A stretch of 6,451 nt of DNA from NCBI GenBank assembly GCA_031178025.1, contig JAPSJU010000116.1, forward strand, positions 1 to 6,451, in the 5' to 3' direction. This DNA comes from Agromyces sp. Its GTDB lineage: Bacteria > Actinomycetota > Actinomycetes > Actinomycetales > Microbacteriaceae. The position numbers were made by a program, and so were the translations under genes. Positions 1 to 5,759 of this stretch are shown here, in pieces. Every line of letters starts with the position of its first letter. Positions within the stretch are counted from its first letter, which is position 1. A model generated the notes under the pieces. The model was not told where the DNA came from and did no database searches. It saw nothing but the letters and a program-made list of their open reading frames with translations.

Positions 1-1
1 C

Positions 2-370
2 GGCATCCGCACCATCGGCCGCATCATCGCCGCGGTGGCGAGCCTGCTCCTGCTCTGGAGCGCCCCGGCGCTCATCACCGGCGTCTCGAGTGCCGCCGGC
101 AGCCGCGTGCTCGCCGAGCACCCGGCTGAGATGCTCGACTACGCCGTGCGCGTCACCGGCATGGCGCTCTTCCTGCCCGAGCTCGCCCTGCCGCCCCTCG
201 TCGTCGCCGTCGCGGTGGCGGCAGCCGGACTGGTCATCCGGTCGCTGCTGCGCCGCCGACGACGCGCTGACGACGGGGCGAACCGGTCCGCTGAAGCGGC
301 CGAACCGACTACGGCGTCCACCACGGGCGCAGGGGCAGATCGCGTGGGCCGCCCCGGTCATCGGGCTTGA
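2..370 (+). CDS. Membrane protein of unknown function, C-terminal fragment (5' end outside window)
   Basis: The reading frame is open from base 2, so the gene begins before the window. A GTG at 35-37 lies inside a hydrophobic helix and is unlikely to be the true start. The visible part has a first membrane segment (about window residues 7-27, rich in Ala/Leu/Val and including LLLLW), a loop of roughly 30 residues, and a second long hydrophobic stretch from MALFLPELALPP to GLVIRSLL. This is followed at once by a run of five arginines, which suggests a cytoplasmic anchor by the positive-inside rule. The last 40 or so residues are Ala/Thr/Gly-rich and probably disordered. The stop is TGA at 368-370. 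The final 62 bp overlap the 3' end of the convergent methyltransferase gene. I do not recognise the family. That it is a membrane protein is well supported, but its function is unknown. Confidence 0.6.
   Translation, partial: GIRTIGRIIAAVASLLLLWSAPALITGVSSAAGSRVLAEHPAEMLDYAVRVTGMALFLPELALPPLVVAVAVAAAGLVIRSLLRRRRRADDGANRSAEAAEPTTASTTGAGADRVGRPGHRA
285..301 (-). terminator. Possible weak terminator hairpin after the tmsAB operon
   Basis: Eight bases beyond the tmsB stop codon (TAG, 311-309 on the - strand) lies a CCGC-TGAA-GCGG hairpin (288-299). It extends to GG/CC with one bulged T, giving about six G:C pairs. No U-tract follows, and the site lies inside the coding sequence of the convergent membrane-protein gene, so it may be coincidental in DNA this rich in GC. 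Confidence 0.2.
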
Positions 371-1667
371 CCGCCAGCACCTGATGCAGCTGGATGCCGC
401 CCCTCTCGAAGGCGAGCCGTGATCCGGCCATGTACAGGCCCCAGACCTTGGCGGTCGGCAGGCCGACCTCGGCGACGGCCTCGTCCCAGTGCTCGACGAG
501 GTTGGCGCACCAGTCGCGCAGGGTCGCCGCGTAGTGGGGACGCAGGTTCTCCTCGTGCAGCACCTCGAGCCCGGCATCCTGGGCCTCGGTGATGATGCGT
601 CCCGACCCGGTCAGCTCGCCGTCGGGGAACACGTACCGGTCGATGAACCCGTGGGTCGACGCGCGCGAGCGGTTGTCGGGCCGGGTGATGCAGTGGTTCA
701 GCAGCATCCCGCCGGTTCGCAGCCGGGACCGCAGGAAACGGAAGTACGACGGGTAGTTGCGCACGCCGATGTGCTCGAGCAGCCCGATCGACGAGACGGC
801 GTCGAAGTCGCCCTCGCGGATGTCGCGGTAGTCGCCGTAGCGCACCTCGGCCAGGCCGGCCAGGCCCTCCCGGTCGATCGCCCGCTGCGCCCACGAGGTC
901 TGCTCGCGCGAGAGGGTCACACCGGTCGCCTGGATGCCGCGGCGAGCCGCGTAGCGCACCATGCCGCCCCAGCCGCATCCGACGTCGAGCAGCCGATCGC
1001 CCGGCTTCAGCCGGAGCTTCTCGAACACCAGCCGGTACTTGTTCTCCTGGGCCTCGTCGAGGGTGGCGTCGAGCCGCGGATAGCACGCGCAGGTGTAGGT
1101 CATCGAGGGCCCCAGCACCCACTCGTAGAAGGTGTTCGACACGTCGTAGTGGTGGTGGATGGCCTCGGCGTCGCGGGCCTTGCTGTGCCGGAGTCCATCC
1201 GCGACGCGGCGCCAGCGCGGCGGCACCTCCTCCGGCGGCGGCGCGATCGGTCGCAGGTGCCGGGCGCCGATGGACCGCACGATCTCGACCATCGCGCGTG
1301 GCGGCGGCATCCGGAACACCAGCTCATCGGCGAGGGCCGTGAGCAGCTCGTAGGGATCGCCGGGGTGCACCCCGTGGATCTCGAGGTCGCCCGCGATGTA
1401 GGCGCGAGCGAGGCCGAGGTCCCCTCGTCCGGTGGCCAGGTAGGTGGTCCCTCGCGGTGACGTCAACTCCAGGCCGAAGGGGGCGTCGGGCGGCCCCGCG
1501 GAACTCCCGTCGTAGGCGGTGAACCGAAGCGGCAGACGACCGCCGGCGAATCGTTCCAGGATCTCGGCGAGGGTGAGGGTGCTCGCCTGCTCGGACGCCG
1601 TCTTCGGCTTCCGCGGCGTCTTCGTGGTGTCCGTCGCGTTCGACGGCCGCGCCTTGAACGTGCTCAT
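309..1667 (-). CDS. tmsB: SAM-dependent fatty-acyl methyltransferase, cyclopropane-fatty-acid synthase family (TmsB-like)
   Basis: The protein has 452 residues. The first 28 or so are a basic Thr/Lys/Ala-rich tail, residues 30-150 form the N-terminal domain usual in long CFA synthases, and a class I methyltransferase domain follows. Visible motifs are HHHYDVSNTFY (171-181), MTYTCACYP (C193 aligns with the bicarbonate-site Cys of E. coli Cfa), SAM motif I LLDVGCGWGG (226-235), IGLLEHIG (E298), NHCIT (H325) and LRPHYAATLRDW (Y379). The known catalytic set therefore looks complete. Paired with the FAD oxidoreductase upstream, the expected reaction is methyl transfer from SAM to the double bond of an oleoyl phospholipid, giving a 10-methylene chain rather than a cyclopropane. 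The ATG at 1667 overlaps the stop of tmsA in an ATGA, which implies translational coupling. A GAAGG at 1685-1681 is 13 nt upstream, rather far for a Shine-Dalgarno. Family membership is near certain. The tms role rests on the gene pair, and a plain cyclopropane synthase is the alternative. Confidence 0.9.
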   Translation of the reverse strand: MSTFKARPSNATDTTKTPRKPKTASEQASTLTLAEILERFAGGRLPLRFTAYDGSSAGPPDAPFGLELTSPRGTTYLATGRGDLGLARAYIAGDLEIHGVHPGDPYELLTALADELVFRMPPPRAMVEIVRSIGARHLRPIAPPPEEVPPRWRRVADGLRHSKARDAEAIHHHYDVSNTFYEWVLGPSMTYTCACYPRLDATLDEAQENKYRLVFEKLRLKPGDRLLDVGCGWGGMVRYAARRGIQATGVTLSREQTSWAQRAIDREGLAGLAEVRYGDYRDIREGDFDAVSSIGLLEHIGVRNYPSYFRFLRSRLRTGGMLLNHCITRPDNRSRASTHGFIDRYVFPDGELTGSGRIITEAQDAGLEVLHEENLRPHYAATLRDWCANLVEHWDEAVAEVGLPTAKVWGLYMAGSRLAFERGGIQLHQVLAVKPDDRGGPRDLPLRPWWTP

Positions 1668-3043
1668 CGTCGTTGCACCGCCTTCGCATAGAGGTGGAGG
1701 AGTCGTGAATCGGGGTCGTACCGCCTCTTCGCTGCGCGATACGCGTCGCCGCCGTAGAGCCGGTCGAACTCCTCGGGCGAGTAGTAGGAATCGGAGTACA
1801 GCGACTTGTGCCCGTCGAGCTCGTCGACCCGGCGCTCGATGCGCCGGTTCGCCTCCCCCTCGGTGCTGCCGACGGGAACCGTCGACCAGAAGCCGACATT
1901 GACGTAGCTCCGCCCCGGGCGGAGCGGGTAGAGCGGCCACCCGTCGGCGTCGCGCAGTCGCAGCGGGCAGAGCCAGATCGGCGTGATCGGCACGTTCGCG
2001 AGGAACCAGTCGAGGAACTCCACGCACCGTTCGATCGGCACCTCCACGTCCTGGATCACCCGTTCACGCGGCGGGCGGCCCCTGAGCCGCTCGAGGCGAT
2101 CGCCGAGATCGAAGCGCCGCTCGACGCGCATGAGCTTCCAGTAGGCGCTGCTGCGCCGGAGGCGTCGCGGCCAGAGGCGGCGGATGAGCGGATGCTGCGC
2201 GCCGAACGCCTCGGAGCACCAGAACCAGTCCGTGTCCCATCGCCACAGGTAGTCGTGGATGGTGAGCCGGTCGTGCTTCGCCCCGTCGTCGTGCTGGAGG
2301 GAGCGATAGTAGATCCGCTGACCGGTGTAGTCGCTGACCGGGCCGGGTGCTGCGACCTGCACGCCGACGCACAGGTAGCTCTCGTCGGCGCTGAAGACCA
2401 CGCCGTCGAGGTAGTCGACGCGAACCCCGTCGAGACGACCGGTCTCGATGATGTCGTGCATCTCGGCCATGAGCTCGCTCAGCGAGTGGAATCGCAGGTG
2501 GGTGAGCGCGACGAACGGCTCGACCGGCTCCAGTTCGATGCGCAGGCGCACCGCATAGCCGAGCGTGCCGTACGAGTTGGGGAAGGCGCGGAAGAGGTCG
2601 GCATGCTCGCCGCGAGACGCGGTGACGATGTCTCCGCTGCCGGTGAGGACGTCCATCTCCAGCACGGACTCGTGCGGCAGTCCGTTCCGGAACGAGGTCG
2701 ACTCGATGCCGAGGCCCGTCACGGCACCGCCGAGGGTGATGGTCTTCAGTTGCGGTACGACGAGCGGCGCCAGGCCGGATGGCAGCGTCGCGGCCACGAG
2801 GTCGGCGTAGGTGCACATCCCCGCGACGTCGGCCGTTCGCGTCGCGGGGTCGACCGCGATGACGTGCGTCAGCCCCGACGTGTCCAGGCCGTTCGCGTCT
2901 GCCGGTGCTCGCGTGCGGAACAGGTTGGAGGTCGGCTTGGCGAGCCGGACCGTCGACGTCCGGGGCAGCGCCCGATAGCTCTCGAGCAGGCGCTCCACGC
3001 CTGCGGCGTGGGCGGTGCGTGCGTCAGTCGCGGGAACGGACAC
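1664..3043 (-). CDS. tmsA: FAD-binding oxidoreductase of the DWARF1/DHCR24-like family (TmsA-like, 10-methylene-acyl reductase)
   Basis: The protein has 459 residues. An N-terminal PCMH-type FAD-binding domain spans about residues 30-175: KPTSNLFR (37-44), a VDP-TADVAGM strand (64-76), and the highly characteristic block PQLKTITLGGAVTGLGIES (97-115) followed by SFRNGLPHES and EMDVLTGSG. This block is shared, from memory, with plant DWF1, animal DHCR24 and mycobacterial Rv3719-type proteins. A C-terminal substrate domain ends with YVNVGFWSTVP (380-390). In the tms (bfa) pathway this enzyme reduces the 10-methylene intermediate made by the methyltransferase to a 10-methyl group. It is the first gene of the operon and its TGA overlaps the ATG of tmsB. 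The start is GTG at 3043-3041: an in-frame TAG lies three codons upstream and no other upstream start exists. A TAGCGT -10 ends 6 nt before the GTG, indicating a leaderless transcript. The fold is certain. The reductase role is inferred from the pairing. Confidence 0.88.
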   Translation of the reverse strand: MSVPATDARTAHAAGVERLLESYRALPRTSTVRLAKPTSNLFRTRAPADANGLDTSGLTHVIAVDPATRTADVAGMCTYADLVAATLPSGLAPLVVPQLKTITLGGAVTGLGIESTSFRNGLPHESVLEMDVLTGSGDIVTASRGEHADLFRAFPNSYGTLGYAVRLRIELEPVEPFVALTHLRFHSLSELMAEMHDIIETGRLDGVRVDYLDGVVFSADESYLCVGVQVAAPGPVSDYTGQRIYYRSLQHDDGAKHDRLTIHDYLWRWDTDWFWCSEAFGAQHPLIRRLWPRRLRRSSAYWKLMRVERRFDLGDRLERLRGRPPRERVIQDVEVPIERCVEFLDWFLANVPITPIWLCPLRLRDADGWPLYPLRPGRSYVNVGFWSTVPVGSTEGEANRRIERRVDELDGHKSLYSDSYYSPEEFDRLYGGDAYRAAKRRYDPDSRLLHLYAKAVQRR

Positions 3044-3049
3044 GCCTTC

Positions 3050-3055
3050 ACGCTA
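3050..3055 (-). promoter_or_regulatory. Predicted -10 of tmsAB, leaderless promoter
   Basis: Read on the - strand, CTAGCGT is followed by GAAGGC (6 nt) and then the GTG start, so the transcription start would fall on or next to the G of GTG. The same CTAGCGT plus 6 nt precedes the flavoprotein gene at 5760. The AAGG in the spacer is only one base from the start codon, too close to act as a ribosome site. I see no convincing -35. The divergent region 3044-3133 also holds a 10-bp palindrome (3091-3100). Confidence 0.55.
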
Positions 3056-3120
3056 GTCCTCGGGACCGGCGGCGACCACCCGTCTGCAGTCGTCGCGACG
3101 TCGGCGACGGTGGTTGCTGG

Positions 3121-3126
3121 CAGACT
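3121..3126 (+). promoter_or_regulatory. Predicted -10 (CAGACT) of the YdeI-family gene
   Basis: CAGACT is followed by GCGGGTC (7 nt) and the ATG at 3134. It resembles the better TAGACT-CGCGGG-ATG arrangement upstream of the next gene. No Shine-Dalgarno is visible and no clear -35 was found. It is the weakest of the five leaderless-type promoters in the window because its first base is C instead of T. Confidence 0.4.
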
Positions 3127-3133
3127 GCGGGTC

Positions 3134-3814
3134 ATGACCACGAGCATCGGCACGCCGGGCGGCACCCCCGAGCGGCCCGCCGTCTTCTTCTCGGGGCCCG
3201 AGGAGTTCCGCGCGTGGCTCGAGGCCAACCACGACACCGCGACCGAGCTGTGGATGGGCCTCCACAAGAAGCACGTGCCCGATCGTGGGCTGACGTGGGA
3301 GCAGGCGGTGCCCGAGGCGCTGTGCTTCGGCTGGATCGACTCGGTGTCCCAGCGCATCGACGACGACGCGCGTCGTCAGCGCTGGACGCCGCGCAGGCCC
3401 GGCAGCATCTGGTCGGCGGTGAACATCGCGCTCGTCGAGAAGCTCACCGCCGAGGGGCGGATGCACCCGGCCGGCCTCGCGGCCTTCGAGCGCCGACGCG
3501 AAGACCGGTCGGGCGTGTATTCGCACGAGAACCCCGACACCGAGTTGCCGCCGGTGTTCGCCGGGCGCGTGGCGGCGGATGCCGCGGCATCCGCGTTCTG
3601 GCAGGCGGCGACCGCGACCTACCGCCGCCAGGTCACCCACTGGGTGATGTCGGCCAAGCAGGAGGCGACGCGCGAGCGCCGCCTCGCGCAGCTCATCGAC
3701 GACAGCGCGGCCGGTCGGCTCGTGCCGCCCACGCGGTTCGGGGCGACGCCGAAGTGGGTCGAGCGGGCTGCTGCCGCGGCCCGCGCGGCCGAGCCCCCGC
3801 GACCGCCTCGATAG
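3134..3814 (+). CDS. YdeI/OmpD-associated (OmdA) family protein
   Basis: The protein has 226 residues and is predicted to be soluble and cytoplasmic, with no signal peptide or membrane segment. Family hallmarks in order are F-EEFRAWLEANHD (18-34), ELWMGLHKKH (38-47), the diagnostic EALCFGWIDS (61-70), RWTPRRPGSIWSAVN (84-98), a GRM-PAGLAAFE segment (108-119), and a C-terminal YRRQVTHWVMSAKQEATRERR helix with NTP-independent-looking basic character. The family (Pfam OmdA) has been linked to bacteriocin or polymyxin protection in enterobacteria, but its molecular activity is not established, so no function is assigned. ATG at 3134 is chosen because it begins the family homology after a short tail and sits 7 nt from a -10-like hexamer; the frame is open much further upstream, but only as antisense of tmsA. 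The stop is TAG at 3812-3814. The next gene starts 9 bp later in the same frame. Confidence 0.88.
   Translation: MTTSIGTPGGTPERPAVFFSGPEEFRAWLEANHDTATELWMGLHKKHVPDRGLTWEQAVPEALCFGWIDSVSQRIDDDARRQRWTPRRPGSIWSAVNIALVEKLTAEGRMHPAGLAAFERRREDRSGVYSHENPDTELPPVFAGRVAADAAASAFWQAATATYRRQVTHWVMSAKQEATRERRLAQLIDDSAAGRLVPPTRFGATPKWVERAAAAARAAEPPRPPR
3575..3594. repeat. 20-bp perfect palindrome containing GGATGCCGCGGCATCC
   Basis: The 20 bases centred between 3584 and 3585 are identical to their own reverse complement (GCGGATGCCG then CGGCATCCGC). It lies inside the YdeI-family gene, where it encodes ADAAASA and uses the GCA and TCC codons. Its half-site GGATGC/GCATCC occurs 16 times in the window by my count. 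Confidence 0.9.
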
Positions 3815-3817
3815 ACT
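3812..3817 (+). promoter_or_regulatory. Predicted -10 (TAGACT) of the deacetylase gene, overlapping the upstream stop codon
   Basis: TAGACT at 3812-3817 is followed by CGCGGG (6 nt) and the ATG at 3824. Its first three bases are the TAG stop codon of the YdeI-family gene. There is no Shine-Dalgarno between them, so a leaderless transcript starting at the ATG fits better than read-through reinitiation. No good -35 was found in the upstream coding sequence. Confidence 0.5.
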
Positions 3818-3823
3818 CGCGGG

Positions 3824-4726
3824 ATGTCGCAAGGGTGCACGAGGCGTACCGCCCTGCTCGCGGGCGTCGCGTTGCTCACGGCGGGATGCGCTCCCGGTCG
3901 ACCGCAGCCGCCGACGGCCGACTCTCGCGCGGTGCCGAGCGTTCGTCCCACCGCGATCGCCGTCAGCCCGAGCCCGCCCGCACCGGTGCTGCCCCCGCAG
4001 GTGGATCCGCACGCGGTGGCCGAGAGGTTCCGTGGCGTGCAGGCGACGCAGTGGGGGCTCTTCGTCGACGGGGTCGAGAATGAGCTCGCGCTGACCCACG
4101 CCGAGACGACCCCCCTCGTCGCGTTGACGCTCGATGCGTGCGGCGGCACGTCCGGAGGAGGCGTCGACGAAGACCTCCTCGACCACCTGATGACGCACGG
4201 CATTCCTGCCACCCTGTTCCTCAATCAACGGTGGATCGAGTCGAACGAGGCGTGGGCCCGCCGCCTCGCGGGCATGCCGCAGTTCGAGCTGGCCAACCAC
4301 GGCACGGCGCACCGCCCCCTCTCCGTCTCGGGCCGGTCCGCCTACGGCATCGAGGGAACGGCGAGCGTCGACGCCGTCGTCGAGGAGGTCTGGAGCAACC
4401 ACCTCACGCTCTCGGAGCTCACGGGGCACCCTCCTCGGTGGTTCCGCTCCGGGACGGCACACTACGACGAGGTCGCGGTGGCGATCGCGCGGGAGCTGGG
4501 TGAGCGGGTCATCGGCTTCACCGTCAACGGCGACGGCGGTGCGACGTACGATGCCGGCACCGTCGAGAGCGAGACGCGGACGCTCGCGCCGGGCGGGATC
4601 GTGCTGGCCCATATGAACCACCCCGGTTCGGGAACCGCGGCCGGACTCGCTGCTGCGACGATCGCCCTCATCGGTGAGGGCTACCGCTTCGCCCTCCTCG
4701 ACGGAGGCACCTCGCGGGCGGGATGA
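3824..4726 (+). CDS. Polysaccharide deacetylase-type (NodB homology) lipoprotein
   Basis: The protein has 300 residues. The N-terminus combines a twin-arginine-like CTRRTALLAG (5-14) with the lipobox LTAGC, making Cys22 the likely lipidation site: a lipoprotein exported by Tat or Sec. A Pro/Ser/Thr/Ala-rich linker (23-62) leads to the catalytic domain. NodB motifs are VALTLDACGG (99-108; D104 aligns with the catalytic Asp, and Ala105 replaces the usual second Asp), NHGTAHRPL (H159 and H163, metal-binding motif 2), PRWFRSGTAHYDE (204-216, motif 3) and GGIVLAHMNHP (257-267; H263, motif 5). The DACGG form marks a recognisable subgroup of NodB proteins. The expected activity is hydrolysis of N- or O-acetyl groups on cell-wall or other glycans outside the membrane, but the substrate is unknown. 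ATG at 3824 is supported by the signal sequence beginning there. The gene converges on lysR with 12 bp between stops. Confidence 0.88.
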   Translation: MSQGCTRRTALLAGVALLTAGCAPGRPQPPTADSRAVPSVRPTAIAVSPSPPAPVLPPQVDPHAVAERFRGVQATQWGLFVDGVENELALTHAETTPLVALTLDACGGTSGGGVDEDLLDHLMTHGIPATLFLNQRWIESNEAWARRLAGMPQFELANHGTAHRPLSVSGRSAYGIEGTASVDAVVEEVWSNHLTLSELTGHPPRWFRSGTAHYDEVAVAIARELGERVIGFTVNGDGGATYDAGTVESETRTLAPGGIVLAHMNHPGSGTAAGLAAATIALIGEGYRFALLDGGTSRAG

Positions 4727-4741
4727 GCCCGCACCGGCTCA
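4724..4741. terminator. Candidate bidirectional terminator hairpin spanning both convergent stop codons
   Basis: TGAGCC (4724-4729), a six-base loop CGCACC, then GGCTCA (4736-4741) form a 6-bp perfect stem. The left arm opens with the TGA stop of the deacetylase, and the right arm closes with the TGA stop of lysR read on the - strand. An overlapping alternative hairpin pairs GCGGG (4718-4722) with CCCGC (4728-4732). There is no U-tract on either side, so termination strength is uncertain. Confidence 0.4.
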
Positions 4742-5683
4742 CGCCTGGGTCGCACTGCCCTCGACCAGCCGCATGGTCTCCCCCGCGCGCTGCGCGAACG
4801 CCGTGGCGCCGGCGGTGATCGTGCGCCGCATGACCTCGACGGCGGCCGTCGGTGCGACGTCCGCGGGGCGAGCGACGCTGATCGTGCGGGTGAGCCTCGG
4901 CTCCGCGAGCCGCACCGAGCGCAGTCCGGGGCGATCGATGAGCACCATCGCGGGAACGATCGCGACGCCGAGCCCGCGTTCCACGAATCGCAGCACCGCG
5001 TCCATCTGCGCGCCCTCGAGCACCACCTCGGGCGTGAGCCCTGTCGCGCGGAATGCGGCATCCGTCGCACCGCGCAGGTCGTAGCTCGAGCTGAAGGTGA
5101 TCTGCGGCAGGCTCGCGACCTCCTGGAGGCCGATGGCGTCGCGAGTCGTGAGCGGAGGGGCGGCGGCCGACGAGATGACGACGAGCTCCTCGGCGAGCAG
5201 CGGGGTCACGATGAACCGCTCGGCGGATGTCGCATCCGAGGTCGTGACCAGGGCGAGGTCGAGCTCGCCGCTCGCGAGTTCGTCGAGCAGTCGGCGCGAC
5301 CCCTGCTCGGACAGGTGCAGCTCGATGGCCGGATGCTCCGCGTGGAACGCGCGAAGCACCTCGGCGACGAGGCTGATGCAGAGCGTCGGCGTCGCGCCCA
5401 GGCGCACGCGGCCGCGTTCCAGGCCGGCGAGTTCGGCCAGTTCACGACGCACCGATTCGGCATCGGCGAGCATGCGGCGAGCGAGGGGCAGCAGCGACTC
5501 GCCGGCGACGGTCAGCGTGCTGCCGCCGCGAGCGCGGTGGAACAGCTCAGCGCCGAGATCCTGCTCGAGTGCGGCGATCTGACGGCTCAGCGAGGGCTGG
5601 GCGAGGAAGAGCGCCTCGGCGGCCCGGGTGAAGTTGCCGAGCCGGGCGACCTCCACGAAGCTGCGGAGCTGCTCGAGGTTCAT
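4739..5683 (-). CDS. LysR-family transcriptional regulator
   Basis: The protein has 314 residues, normal for the family. Residues 1-60 are the winged helix-turn-helix: MNLEQLRSFVEVARLGNFTR, then AAEALFLAQPSLSRQIAALEQDLG with the usual SLSRQI recognition helix, and LFHRARGGSTLTVAGE for the wing. A linker helix (about 61-90) connects to the effector-binding domain, which opens with GRVRLGATPTL (91-101). Its two subdomains are recognisable from GELDLALVTT (138-147) and from the GLGVAIVPAMV segment near 257-267. The ligand cannot be read from the sequence. It is divergent from the flavoprotein gene across 76 bp, the classic layout in which the regulator controls its neighbour and itself. ATG at 5683 is the family start, with a TACGCT -10 ending 6 nt before it. 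The C-terminus converges on the deacetylase gene. Confidence 0.93.
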   Translation of the reverse strand: MNLEQLRSFVEVARLGNFTRAAEALFLAQPSLSRQIAALEQDLGAELFHRARGGSTLTVAGESLLPLARRMLADAESVRRELAELAGLERGRVRLGATPTLCISLVAEVLRAFHAEHPAIELHLSEQGSRRLLDELASGELDLALVTTSDATSAERFIVTPLLAEELVVISSAAAPPLTTRDAIGLQEVASLPQITFSSSYDLRGATDAAFRATGLTPEVVLEGAQMDAVLRFVERGLGVAIVPAMVLIDRPGLRSVRLAEPRLTRTISVARPADVAPTAAVEVMRRTITAGATAFAQRAGETMRLVEGSATQA

Positions 5684-5689
5684 ATCGAT

Positions 5690-5695
5690 AGCGTA
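5690..5695 (-). promoter_or_regulatory. Predicted -10 (TACGCT) of lysR, leaderless promoter
   Basis: On the - strand TACGCT is followed by ATCGAT (6 nt) and the ATG at 5683. There is no Shine-Dalgarno in the spacer or immediately upstream. The position where a -35 would sit (about 5713-5718) overlaps the right arm of the T-N11-A dyad at 5705-5717, as expected for autorepression. Confidence 0.5.
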
Positions 5696-5704
5696 CGCGC
5701 ATCG

Positions 5705-5717
5705 TAGTGCAGCACTA
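5705..5717. promoter_or_regulatory. Likely LysR-type operator (T-N11-A dyad)
   Basis: TAGTGC-A-GCACTA is a 13-base inverted repeat, perfect around a single central base, and it matches the LysR-family T-N11-A rule exactly. It ends 6 bp before the -35-like TTGGAG of the flavoprotein gene and lies at the -35 position of lysR. The sequence up to 5724 is the most A/T-rich stretch of the window and could hold the weaker activation half-site. Confidence 0.65.
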
Positions 5718-5723
5718 TATGCA

Positions 5724-5753
5724 TTGGAGTAATACCCGCCGCGAACCTAGCGT
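5724..5753 (+). promoter_or_regulatory. Promoter of the flavoprotein gene: TTGGAG-18-TAGCGT
   Basis: A -35-like TTGGAG (5724-5729) and a -10 TAGCGT (5748-5753) are separated by 18 bp. The -10 ends 6 nt before the ATG at 5760, so the mRNA would be leaderless. GGAAG in the spacer is too near the ATG to act as a ribosome site. This is the best-formed promoter in the window and the only one with a recognisable -35. Confidence 0.6.
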
Positions 5754-5759
5754 GGAAGC

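Noticed and set aside
489..1460. A 323-codon + strand frame opposite tmsB
   Set aside because: It is the mirror of the tmsB codons, with no domain, start signal or promoter. tmsB on the other strand has full catalytic motifs.
1668..2027. N-terminal extension of tmsB (open frame to 2027 on the - strand)
   Set aside because: The extension overlaps the well-conserved 3' part of tmsA in another frame and is Arg/Ala-rich nonsense. The ATG at 1667 begins a sensible protein and overlaps the tmsA stop.
3075..3114. Inverted repeat ACCACC...GGTGGT and the 10-bp palindrome CGTCGCGACG (3091-3100) between tmsA and the YdeI-family gene
   Set aside because: The two dyads do not share a centre, and both are short and made of common GC-rich words. 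They are compatible with an operator but not distinguishable from chance here.
1808..3814. A 668-codon + strand frame extending the YdeI-family gene far upstream
   Set aside because: Everything before 3134 is antisense to tmsA and reads as Arg/Glu/Val-rich low-complexity protein with no motifs. The family homology and the promoter place the start at 3134.
3053..4621. A 522-codon - strand frame opposite the YdeI-family and deacetylase genes
   Set aside because: It is a typical antisense shadow in high-GC DNA, dominated by Arg/Gly/Val. It spans two real genes and their promoters and shows no recognisable domain.
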